From Leuconostoc lactis KCTC 3528 = DSM 20202 (lineage in GTDB: Bacteria > Bacillota > Bacilli > Lactobacillales > Lactobacillaceae), in the NCBI RefSeq assembly GCF_014651235.1, contig NZ_BMWM01000018.1:1-32101 (forward strand): 32,101 nt of DNA. The letters are read 5' to 3'. A program made the translations under genes and the position numbers. Position 1 is the stretch's first letter; every line of letters begins with the position of its first letter. The notes beneath the pieces are model-generated. The model saw only the letters and a list, made by a program, of their open reading frames with translations. It did not search any database and had not been told where the DNA came from. This document shows positions 1-7,782 of the stretch, piece after piece.

Positions 1-1
1 G

Positions 2-72
2 TAACACCATTAAAGACCTTGATGGGTTTTTCTGTCCACTTAAATGTTCAACTTAAATTTTACAATCTGCCT
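2..72. repeat. Left copy of a 71-bp terminal inverted repeat, probable IS end
   Basis: Bases 2-72 are the exact reverse complement of 32031-32101. Both copies end inside a gene (manX here, a type III-like mod gene at the right), as expected for two copies of the same end of an insertion sequence facing into the segment in opposite orientation. No transposase coding is visible because the window stops inside the element. The family cannot be named from the tip alone. It may also explain why the assembly stops here. Confidence 0.8.
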
Positions 73-319
73 GTTTGAAACTGTGCAAGACGTGCTTCGT
101 GCCGTTGAAGGCGGTGTGCCAATTAAGACACTTAATGTCGGTTCAATGGCGCATTCTGAAGGTAAAACGATGGTCAACAAGGTCTTATCAATGGACAAGG
201 CAGACGTTGAAGCATTTGAAAAGTTGCGCGACTTGGGTGTTGAATTCGACGTCCGCAAGGTGCCAAGTGATAGCAAGGCCAACTTGTTTGATTTGATTAA
301 AAAAGCTAACGTTCAATAA
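71..319 (+). pseudogene. manX: Mannose-family PTS EIIAB subunit, C-terminal fragment (5' end missing)
   Basis: The reading frame encodes the last ~83 residues of the IIB domain of a mannose/glucose PTS EIIAB protein. Recognisable are FETVQDVLRAVEGGVPIK, the NVGSMAHSEGKTMVN stretch and the C-terminal LGVEFDVRKVPSDSKANLFD. Full EIIAB proteins are about 320-330 residues, so the whole IIA domain and the phospho-histidine part of IIB are absent. The frame runs back without a stop into the IS end, where an ATG at 44 could start a short fusion, but no Shine-Dalgarno precedes it. manY follows 37 bp downstream, the usual manXYZ order. The fragment cannot phosphorylate sugar on its own. It is either a real insertion mutant or a contig end at a repeat. 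Certain as to family. Confidence 0.85.
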
Positions 320-356
320 GACTTTTGAAACGTTGATTAGGAAAGGTGTTTAACAT

Positions 357-1166
357 ATGTCTATTATCTCAATGGTTTTAGTCGTAATCATTGCCTTCTT
401 CGCAGGTATGGAAGGTGTTTTGGATGAATTCCAAATTCACCAACCATTGGTTTCGGCAACATTAATTGGTTTGGTCACTGGCCATTTGACTGCAGGTATT
501 ATCCTTGGTGGTTCACTGCAAATGATCGCCCTTGGTTGGGCTAACATCGGTGCCGCTGTGGCACCGGACGTGGCCTTGGCTTCTGTCGCTTCAGCAATTA
601 TCATGATTAAGGGTAACAACTTCACGCCAACAGGTATCTCTGTGGCCGTTGCTTCAGCTATTCCTTTGGCTGTTGCTGGTTTGTTCTTGACAATGATCGT
701 GCGTACCATTTCTGTTGGTTTGACGCACGGTGCCGATGCGGCTGCTAAAGATGGTAACTATCGGGCAATTGAACGTTACCACTTGATTGGTATCTTGTTG
801 CAAGGTTTGCGTATTGCGATCCCATCTGCTTTGTTGATTGCAATCCCCGCATCAGCCGTTCAAAACGCTTTGGCTGCAATGCCAGAATGGTTGACTGGTG
901 GTATGGCTATCGGTGGTGGTATGGTTGTCGCCGTTGGTTATGCATTGGTTATCAACATGATGGCAACACGCGAAGTATGGCCATTCTTCGCAATTGGTTT
1001 TGCCTTGGCCGCTGTGAGCCAATTGACATTGATCGCCCTTGGTGCAATCGGTTTGGCATTGGCCTTCATCTACCTTAACCTATCAAAGATGGGTGGTAAC
1101 GGTGGCGGTGGTTCAAATGGTAACGGCTCGGGTGACCCAGTCGGTGACATTTTGGATCAATACTAG
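357..1166 (+). CDS. manY: Mannose-family PTS, EIIC subunit
   Basis: This is an integral-membrane subunit of the mannose/glucose/sorbose-family phosphotransferase system (ManY). It forms the sugar channel together with ManZ. The 269 residues are almost entirely hydrophobic, with the family N-terminus (MSIISMVLVVIIAFFAGMEG) and the LGGSLQMIALGWANIGAAVAPD block near residues 50-70. The tail after about residue 243 is glycine- and asparagine-rich and hydrophilic, as is common in lactic acid bacteria. The start has a Shine-Dalgarno (AGGAAAGG) a few bases upstream. It lies 37 bp after the manX remnant and 11 bp before manZ, so it belongs to the same operon. Transcription from the native promoter would be cut off if the IS insertion in manX is real. 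Nothing is unusual in the protein itself. Confidence 0.95.
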   Translation: MSIISMVLVVIIAFFAGMEGVLDEFQIHQPLVSATLIGLVTGHLTAGIILGGSLQMIALGWANIGAAVAPDVALASVASAIIMIKGNNFTPTGISVAVASAIPLAVAGLFLTMIVRTISVGLTHGADAAAKDGNYRAIERYHLIGILLQGLRIAIPSALLIAIPASAVQNALAAMPEWLTGGMAIGGGMVVAVGYALVINMMATREVWPFFAIGFALAAVSQLTLIALGAIGLALAFIYLNLSKMGGNGGGGSNGNGSGDPVGDILDQY

Positions 1167-1177
1167 GAAGGAGCAAC

Positions 1178-2092
1178 ATGATGGCTGAAAAAATTGAATT
1201 ATCACGTAACGATCGTCTATCTGTTGCATGGCGATCACAGTTCTTACAAGGTTCATGGAACTACGAACGTATGCAAAACGTGGGCTGGGCTTATGCCTTG
1301 ATCCCAGCAATTAAGAAGTTATATACCACAAAAGAAGACCGAGTAGCCGCTTTGAAGCGTCACTTAGAATTCTTTAACACGCATCCTTATGTTGCGTCAC
1401 CAATCATTGGTGTGACATTGGCGTTGGAAGAAGAACGTGCCAATGGTGCAGCAATTGATGACACAGCCATTCAAGGTGTGAAGATTGGTATGATGGGACC
1501 TTTGGCTGGTATCGGTGATCCGGTCTTCTGGTTCACGTTGCGTCCAATCTTGGGTGCTTTGGGTGCCTCATTGGCCCTTTCTGGTAACATTCTTGGTCCA
1601 ATCTTGTTCTTCGTTTTGTGGAACCTGATTCGTATGTCATTTATCTGGTATACCCAAGAATTCGGTTACAAGGCCGGTTCTGCAATTACACAAGATTTGT
1701 CAGGTGGTCTCTTGAAGGACATCACTAAGGGTGCGTCAATCCTGGGAATGTTTATCTTGGCCGTTCTGGTTGAGCGTTGGGTTTCAATCAAGTTTGTCGT
1801 TAACCTACCAGCTAAGAAGTTGGCTGAAGGGGCTTACATTGATTTCCCAAGTGGCGCTGTGACTGGTGGTAAGTTGCAACAAATCTTGAGTGATCAAGCT
1901 GCTGGTTTGTCATTGACAAAGATGGAACCAAACACATTGCAAGCAAACTTGGATAGTTTGGTTCCTGGTTTGATGGGATTGGCATTGACATTCTTCGCTA
2001 TGTGGTTGTTGAAGAAGAACGTATCACCAATTGCAATGATTGTTGGTATCTTCGTCTTCGGAATCATTATGCATGCCTTGCACATCATGTAA
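1178..2092 (+). CDS. manZ: Mannose-family PTS, EIID subunit
   Basis: This is the IID subunit of the mannose-family PTS, the second half of the membrane complex with ManY. At 304 residues it has the usual length. Family blocks are visible: the amphipathic N-terminal part with WNYERMQNVGWAYALIPAI (about residues 27-45), the LEFFNTHPYVASPIIGVTLALEE region, and the GMMGPLAGIGDPVFWFTLRPI loop near residue 110, followed by hydrophobic segments to the C-terminus. Two ATG codons in a row (1178 and 1181) are possible starts, both behind AGGAAGGAG. It is the last gene of the operon and a hairpin terminator follows at 2115. In lactic acid bacteria this complex also serves as a bacteriocin receptor, which is family knowledge and not read from this sequence. 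Confidence 0.95.
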   Translation: MMAEKIELSRNDRLSVAWRSQFLQGSWNYERMQNVGWAYALIPAIKKLYTTKEDRVAALKRHLEFFNTHPYVASPIIGVTLALEEERANGAAIDDTAIQGVKIGMMGPLAGIGDPVFWFTLRPILGALGASLALSGNILGPILFFVLWNLIRMSFIWYTQEFGYKAGSAITQDLSGGLLKDITKGASILGMFILAVLVERWVSIKFVVNLPAKKLAEGAYIDFPSGAVTGGKLQQILSDQAAGLSLTKMEPNTLQANLDSLVPGLMGLALTFFAMWLLKKNVSPIAMIVGIFVFGIIMHALHIM

Positions 2093-2114
2093 GCATGAAT
2101 TAAATTATTACGAT

Positions 2115-2147
2115 AAAGGGCGCCCGTCATTTTCGACGAGCGCCTTT
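2115..2147 (+). terminator. Terminator of the manXYZ operon
   Basis: A 13-bp stem with one mismatch (AAAGGGCGCCCGTC against GACGAGCGCCTTT) encloses a 6-base loop and is followed by a poor T-tract. It starts 22 bp after the manZ stop. Confidence 0.75.
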
Positions 2148-2166
2148 GTACATAAAAGAAAAGTTA

Positions 2167-2210
2167 TTGAGTATGCCTATCATTTAATGATACGATTAAA
2201 GTATGATAGG
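2167..2210 (+). promoter_or_regulatory. Probable promoter and overlapping inverted repeats ahead of manO
   Basis: TTGAGT (2167-2172), an 18-bp spacer and TACGAT (2191-2196) form a plausible promoter. An inner near-perfect palindrome around ATCATTTAATGAT lies in the spacer, and an outer 8-bp inverted repeat (CCTATCAT at 2176-2183, ATGATAGG at 2203-2210) brackets the -10. The arrangement suggests an operator, but no regulator can be named. Confidence 0.45.
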
Positions 2211-2227
2211 TGAGGAGGGTAATCATC

Positions 2228-2605
2228 ATGGTACAATCACTGAATACTAAAGTAGCGTTAACAGCTAAAGGGATTTCGTATTTAGGTATTGGTGCGCAAT
2301 ACGGTAAATTTCTAGTGGGTGATCGCGCATTTGAATTTTTTAATGATAATAACGTCGCTGATTATATTCAAATTCCTTGGGCAAATGTAACGGCGGTGTA
2401 TGCAAGTGTTGCCCGTCATCGGGTCAGTCGACGTTTCCGAATTGACACAGATCGTGGTAGTTTTTCCTTTTCATCACCGGAGTCTGGTAAAGTGTTAAAG
2501 GCAATTCGTGATCAGATTGGTCATGAAAAGGTCTTGAAACAACCAACTTTAATCTCACGTTTGAAAGCACTATTTAAAAAGCAGGATAAAAAGAAAGGCG
2601 TTTAA
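2228..2605 (+). CDS. manO: DUF956 family protein, ManO-like
   Basis: This is a small cytoplasmic protein of the DUF956 family, commonly placed directly after mannose PTS genes in Firmicutes. One member is known as ManO and is linked to control of that operon. The sequence shows the family core: VALTAKGISYLGIGAQYGKF near the N-terminus, AFEFFNDNNVADYIQIPWANV in the middle and FRIDTDRGSFSFSSPESGKVLKAIR towards the C-terminus, then a lysine-rich tail. I chose the ATG at 2228 because GAGGAGG sits eight bases ahead of it; a GTG at 2210 would put the Shine-Dalgarno inside the gene. It has its own likely promoter and overlaps the next gene by one base (TAATG), so the two are translationally coupled. 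The exact biochemical role is unknown to me. Confidence 0.85.
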   Translation: MVQSLNTKVALTAKGISYLGIGAQYGKFLVGDRAFEFFNDNNVADYIQIPWANVTAVYASVARHRVSRRFRIDTDRGSFSFSSPESGKVLKAIRDQIGHEKVLKQPTLISRLKALFKKQDKKKGV

Positions 2606-3438
2606 TGAAAATATTACGGCAGTACCAGATTTTACGTTATTTAACGATTGTTGTCGCTTTGGAATTCGTTGCCATTAGCATTAACTTTTTTTACGCACCA
2701 GCCAAAGTTGCGGCTGGTGGGGCGACAGGGTTTGCTATTTTGCTGAATGAATTAGTTGGGATTGATCGTGCAGTGACCGTCTTAGTGGTTAATATTTTGA
2801 TGATTATCTTGGCGGCAATTTTCTTAGATCGTGGCACAACGGTGCGTATTACTTTTGGCAGTCTGTTATTGCCGATATTATTGAAAATAACACCTAGCTA
2901 TCAAGTTTTGACCGATAGAACGTTTGCTGTCTTGGTTGGTGGGGCAATCTTTGCGTTTGGTGTGGCGATGCTTTATCGTGTGGAAGCCTCTAGTGGTGGT
3001 ACGGCTGTGCCACCGATGATTTTGAAGAAATATTTTCGCATTGCACCAGCGCTATCGCTGTTAGTTATCGATCTCTTTGTATCATTAGGTAACCTGTTGA
3101 CGGATGGTCTGGAAGCCTTTATTTTGGCGGTGTTTTCGCTCATCATTACGGCCATTGTGATGAACTATATCGAGACAGGGCTTGACCGACGTAAAATGGT
3201 GTACATCACGAGTAATGATCACATTGAAGCCGTTAAAGCCTATTTGAAAGAAAATGATACGAGTTACACACTGATGAGTGTTCGTGGTGGGTACACGGAT
3301 AGCGATCGGGACATGTTGATGGTGATTCTAGAAAATCAAGATTACAATCATTTAGTGCGTGGTGTGCATCAAGTTGACCCCACGGCTTTCATGATTGCTT
3401 ACGACATTAGTGAAGCGCACGGTGGCACATTTATTTAG
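2605..3438 (+). CDS. YitT family membrane protein with DUF2179 domain
   Basis: This is an integral-membrane protein of the YitT family (277 residues). About five hydrophobic segments lie between residues 10 and 195, including the family signature AGGATGFAILLNE and the EASSGGTAVPPMILKK loop. They are followed by a cytoplasmic C-terminal DUF2179 domain (about 200-270) with the typical RKMVYITSNDHIEAVKAYL and RDMLMVILENQDYNHLV blocks. The function of the family is not settled; transport or signalling roles are only proposed. The start codon overlaps the stop of the DUF956 gene. A terminator follows at 3471, so this is a two-gene unit. Confidence 0.85.
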   Translation: MKILRQYQILRYLTIVVALEFVAISINFFYAPAKVAAGGATGFAILLNELVGIDRAVTVLVVNILMIILAAIFLDRGTTVRITFGSLLLPILLKITPSYQVLTDRTFAVLVGGAIFAFGVAMLYRVEASSGGTAVPPMILKKYFRIAPALSLLVIDLFVSLGNLLTDGLEAFILAVFSLIITAIVMNYIETGLDRRKMVYITSNDHIEAVKAYLKENDTSYTLMSVRGGYTDSDRDMLMVILENQDYNHLVRGVHQVDPTAFMIAYDISEAHGGTFI

Positions 3439-3470
3439 TGATAGCTGAGTCGACTTTGAACGACAAAATT

Positions 3471-3494
3471 AGTCTACAAAAGTAGGCTTTTTTT
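3471..3494 (+). terminator. Terminator after the YitT-family gene
   Basis: A 7-bp stem (AGTCTAC/GTAGGCT, one G-T pair) with an AAAA loop is followed by seven T. It ends two bases before the -35 box of the groESL promoter. Confidence 0.8.
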
Positions 3495-3495
3495 A

Positions 3496-3523
3496 TTGAC
3501 AAATGTCCGGACAGTGCTATAAT
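3496..3523 (+). promoter_or_regulatory. groESL promoter with a palindrome in the spacer
   Basis: There is a perfect sigma-A -35 TTGACA (3496-3501), a 16-bp spacer and a perfect -10 TATAAT (3518-3523). The 10-bp palindrome TGTCCGGACA (3504-3513) sits in the spacer and could be a second operator besides CIRCE. Confidence 0.9.
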
Positions 3524-3534
3524 AATAGTTGTAA

Positions 3535-3561
3535 TTAGCACTCATATAAAAATAGTGCTAA
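3535..3561 (+). promoter_or_regulatory. CIRCE element, HrcA operator
   Basis: TTAGCACTC, nine bases, then TAGTGCTAA. This matches the consensus TTAGCACTC-N9-GAGTGCTAA at all but one position (T instead of G at the start of the right arm). It lies just downstream of the -10 of the groESL promoter, the classical place for heat-shock repression by HrcA. Confidence 0.95.
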
Positions 3562-3585
3562 AACTAAAAACTGGAGGTGTGTCTC

Positions 3586-3870
3586 ATGTTGAAGCCATTG
3601 GGTGATCGCGTGATTATTGAAGTAACTGAAGCTGCGGAAGAAACTGTTGGTGGCATTCTCTTAGCAACAAATGCTAAGGAAAAGCCGGTCACAGGTAAGG
3701 TCGTTGCCGTAGGTTCAGGATACGTCCTAAACGATGGGACAGTCCGCGAATTAACTGTGAAGACAGGTGATGAAGTACTTTTTGATAAGTACGCGGGGCA
3801 AGAAGTATCATTTGAAGGAAATGACTACCTTGCACTACATGAAAAGGATATCGTTGCCATTGTGGCGTAA
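3586..3870 (+). CDS. groES: Co-chaperonin GroES
   Basis: This is the ten-kilodalton co-chaperonin that caps the GroEL ring. The 94 residues begin [13 protein letters not shown], followed by the mobile-loop region [17 protein letters not shown] (about residues 16-32) and the roof/base segment [13 protein letters not shown] to the C-terminal EKDIVAIVA. The ATG at 3586 was chosen over an in-frame GTG at 3577 because GGAGG (3573-3577) lies eight bases ahead of it and the N-terminus then fits the family. It is the first gene of the heat-shock operon, behind a strong promoter and a CIRCE operator. The 85-bp gap to groEL holds a hairpin and a tandem repeat. Confidence 0.98.
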   Translation: MLKPLGDRVIIEVTEAAEETVGGILLATNAKEKPVTGKVVAVGSGYVLNDGTVRELTVKTGDEVLFDKYAGQEVSFEGNDYLALHEKDIVAIVA

Positions 3871-3873
3871 TTT

Positions 3874-3927
3874 TTTGTGCCGAGGTAATGTGGCGCAAAC
3901 AACTATATATTTAAACTATATATTTAA
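3874..3927 (+). repeat. groES-groEL intergenic hairpin and 13-bp tandem repeat
   Basis: Bases 3874-3881 (TTTGTGCC) pair with 3892-3899 (GGCGCAAA), allowing one G-U pair, around a 10-base loop. Directly after come two adjacent copies of ACTATATATTTAA at 3902-3914 and 3915-3927. There is no T-tract, so this is not an ordinary terminator. A processing or stability site is possible. Confidence 0.6.
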
Positions 3928-3940
3928 AATGAATTATTAG

Positions 3941-5575
<1,635 letters not shown>

Positions 5576-5591
5576 TCTGCTAGATAAGATT

Positions 5592-5621
5592 AAAAAACAC
5601 GACTTAAGGTCGTGTTTTTTT
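5592..5621 (+). terminator. Terminator of groESL
   Basis: ACACGAC/GTCGTGT forms the core stem around a 5-base loop, flanked by A6 and T7 that extend the pairing. It starts 17 bp after the groEL stop. Confidence 0.9.
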
Positions 5622-5683
5622 GTGTGTTAATAACTTTATTCATATCTGATCATGTAATTATTGAATATAAAGCAACAATAAAT

Positions 5684-5720
5684 TGTAAGCGTTTACATAT
5701 TTGTTTTTATGTGTTATTCT
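5684..5720 (+). promoter_or_regulatory. Trehalose operon promoter with overlapping cre site
   Basis: TGTAAGCGTTTACA (5684-5697) is a perfect palindromic catabolite-responsive element for CcpA. Its right half, TTTACA (5692-5697), serves as a -35 box; a 17-bp spacer leads to TATTCT (5715-5720). Binding of CcpA would therefore block polymerase when preferred sugars are present. Confidence 0.85.
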
Positions 5721-5728
5721 TTACTTAT

Positions 5729-5748
5729 CAACTAGTACGTACAAGTTG
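5729..5748 (+). promoter_or_regulatory. Probable TreR operator
   Basis: CAACTAGTAC and GTACAAGTTG form an inverted repeat with one mismatch in ten, centred just downstream of the -10 box. Trehalose repressors of the GntR family bind such TTGTAC-like palindromes, and a treR gene closes this locus. The assignment is inferred from position and symmetry. Confidence 0.65.
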
Positions 5749-5768
5749 TCCATGCAAAGGAGAATGTC

Positions 5769-6254
5769 ATGTTTGGATTTGAAAAGAAACCTCGCGAAGA
5801 TATTAATATCTATGCGCCGGTTACCGGGGAAGTCATACCATTAGAAAAAGTGCCGGATCCAGTTTTTGCCCAAAAGATGATGGGGGATGGCTATGCCGTA
5901 GTACCCACTGCTTCAGAAATTGTTGCGCCGATAGCTGGGAAAATTACTTTAATACAGGGTCATGCGGTCGGCTTACAACGGTTTGATGGTTTAGAAGTTT
6001 TGTTACATATCGGTATTGATACAGTGTCCGTAAATGGCAAATCGTTTACGACAAAGGCTAAGGTAGGGCAGGTTGTTGCTGCGGGTGATGTGTTGGTTGC
6101 GGTCGATTGGGCACAAATTGACGCGGTACAGCTATCTAAAATGACTATGGTGTTGATAACCAACACAACGGATAAGCTCGAAAACATCGTTGTACAATAT
6201 GGACAGGCCATTGGGGGTCAGCAACTCGGGCAAGCAATCGCAAGGAGAAATTAA
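5769..6254 (+). CDS. PTS glucose-family EIIA component of the trehalose system
   Basis: This is a soluble EIIA domain of the glucose (crr-like) family that carries phosphate from HPr to the EIIB cysteine. The 161 residues include APVTGEVIPLEKVPDPVFAQKMMGDGYAV, typical of the fold, His65 (IQGHAVGL) and the phosphorylated His80 in the VLLHIGIDTV motif, then the GQVVAAGD region. It stands alone as a separate protein, whereas many trehalose permeases carry EIIA fused or borrow one. It is the first gene after the cre and operator region and is two bases from the EIIBC gene, so it most likely serves that permease. A good Shine-Dalgarno (AAAGGAGA) precedes the ATG. Confidence 0.92.
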   Translation: MFGFEKKPREDINIYAPVTGEVIPLEKVPDPVFAQKMMGDGYAVVPTASEIVAPIAGKITLIQGHAVGLQRFDGLEVLLHIGIDTVSVNGKSFTTKAKVGQVVAAGDVLVAVDWAQIDAVQLSKMTMVLITNTTDKLENIVVQYGQAIGGQQLGQAIARRN

Positions 6255-6256
6255 TC

Positions 6257-7504
6257 ATGGCAAAAAAGAATTACGATGAGGCAGCACAAGCCATTATCAG
6301 AAATGTTGGTGACCGGGATAATGTGGATAAGGTCATTCATTGTATTACTCGACTACGATTTTATTTAAAAGATGAGAAGTTGGCCGATACATCAGCCATC
6401 ACACAGATACCAGAGGTTGCTGGTGCGATTTATAATGGTGCGTTAGGTCAATATCAGGTTGTAATTGGTCCCGTAGTGGCTGACGTTTATGATGAAGTGG
6501 TGGCGCAGCTTGGTGATGGCTTCGTTGACTCAGCTGCAACAGAAGCTGCTGTTGCAGCTACACAACCGACAACATCAAAACCTAAAAATGGACTTGATAT
6601 TATAAAGAGTGCCTTTCAAACTTTAATTGGAACTATCACCGGGTCAATGATTCCAGTGATTGGTCTATTGGCGGCTGGCGGGATGTTGAATGGCTTTTTA
6701 ACGCTATTGTCAGATCCAAACCTACTTGGTCTGATTAGTACTAAGTCAGATACCTTTACAATTATTCAATCGATGGCTATGGCACCATTCTACTTTTTGC
6801 CAATATTAGTTGGTTTTACCGCCGCTCAACGACTAAAATCTGATCCGCTCGTTGTGGCGGCCATAGGTGCTTTGCTGGTTAAACCAGAAATTGTTGGTCT
6901 ATCAGCTGCTAAGGCATCTGGTGTCTGGTTAGGTATGCCGATTAATGCGCATTTTTTCGGATTACCAATTACGGTACCTAACTATGCTTATTCAATTTTC
7001 CCTATTATTTTTGCGGCCTGGTTGGCGCGCCCTATTGGTAAATGGTTGAAAAATCATTTACCAGCTGCAATTCGATCAATTTTCCAACCGTTAATTACAA
7101 TATTTATCGTTGGGTCTGTTTTGTTAGTCATTATGGGACCAGCAATAACGATGATCTCATCAGGCATTTCAATTGCGATTCATGCTTTGTTGAATTTCAA
7201 TTATGCGTTATCAGGTTTGATTATTGGTGGCTTGTACCAAGTACTCGTCATCTTTGGTTTGCATTGGATGGTCGTGCCACTAATTGCCAATGAAATTGCG
7301 CAAACAGGTCAATCACAATTGAATGCATTAGTTAACTTTACGATGATTGCACAAGGTGCAGGTGCCTTAGCTGTTTTTGCCAAGACAAAAATCGCCAACT
7401 TGAAAGGTTTAGCTGGTGCGGGGGCTTTGTCAGCTTTTGCTGGTATCACAGAGCCGGCGATGTATGGTATTAATTTGAAGTATGGTCGTGTTCTGGATGG
7501 CTAA
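6257..7504 (+). CDS. treB: Trehalose PTS EIIBC, N-terminal part (frameshifted)
   Basis: This is the permease that imports trehalose as trehalose 6-phosphate. Residues 1-90 are the IIB domain with the phospho-acceptor Cys29 in VIHCITRLRF; from about residue 110 follows the IIC membrane domain with FQTLIGTITGSMIPVIGLLAAGGML and, near the end, the GITEPAMYG sugar-site motif. The frame then reads GRVLDG and stops at 7502. The remaining ~90 residues of IIC continue in the next frame from about 7491 (7482-7769). Restoring the frame near 7490 needs one base removed or two added. The whole product would be about 507 residues. The lesion removes the last membrane segments, so the strain may not import trehalose by this route unless the shift is a sequencing error or is bypassed. 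Substrate is inferred from treC and treR nearby. Confidence 0.88.
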   Translation: MAKKNYDEAAQAIIRNVGDRDNVDKVIHCITRLRFYLKDEKLADTSAITQIPEVAGAIYNGALGQYQVVIGPVVADVYDEVVAQLGDGFVDSAATEAAVAATQPTTSKPKNGLDIIKSAFQTLIGTITGSMIPVIGLLAAGGMLNGFLTLLSDPNLLGLISTKSDTFTIIQSMAMAPFYFLPILVGFTAAQRLKSDPLVVAAIGALLVKPEIVGLSAAKASGVWLGMPINAHFFGLPITVPNYAYSIFPIIFAAWLARPIGKWLKNHLPAAIRSIFQPLITIFIVGSVLLVIMGPAITMISSGISIAIHALLNFNYALSGLIIGGLYQVLVIFGLHWMVVPLIANEIAQTGQSQLNALVNFTMIAQGAGALAVFAKTKIANLKGLAGAGALSAFAGITEPAMYGINLKYGRVLDG

Positions 7505-7769
7505 CATAGGTGGTGCTGTGGGTGGTTTGATTGCTGGCCTATTTAATCTCCACATGTATGGCTTCACTGGTTCATTAATTGGTTTTCCATCGTTTGCTTC
7601 GACAAAAGATAATCCTGACAATTTGTTGATTTTCTTCTTAGCTTCAGCAGAAACTATTGTGGTGTCATTTGTAATGGTGTATCTATGGGGATTTAAAGAT
7701 CGTGATGTTGAACAATCGGCTAAACAAGTCGAAAAAAGGAACGTCTTTAAAGATAATGATGCCAAGTAA
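7482..7769 (+). pseudogene. treB: Trehalose PTS EIIBC, C-terminal fragment after the frameshift
   Basis: This frame carries the missing end of the IIC domain: FWMANIGGAVGGLIAGLFN, the family motif YGFTGSLIGFPSF, a last hydrophobic segment (LLIFFLASAETIVVSFVMVYLWGF) and a charged tail. The true continuation begins near 7491; the ATG at 7482 is only an accident of the other frame and has no Shine-Dalgarno. It ends 13 bp before treC, so downstream translation need not be affected. Confidence 0.85.
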
Positions 7770-7782
7770 AGGATGAAAAACG

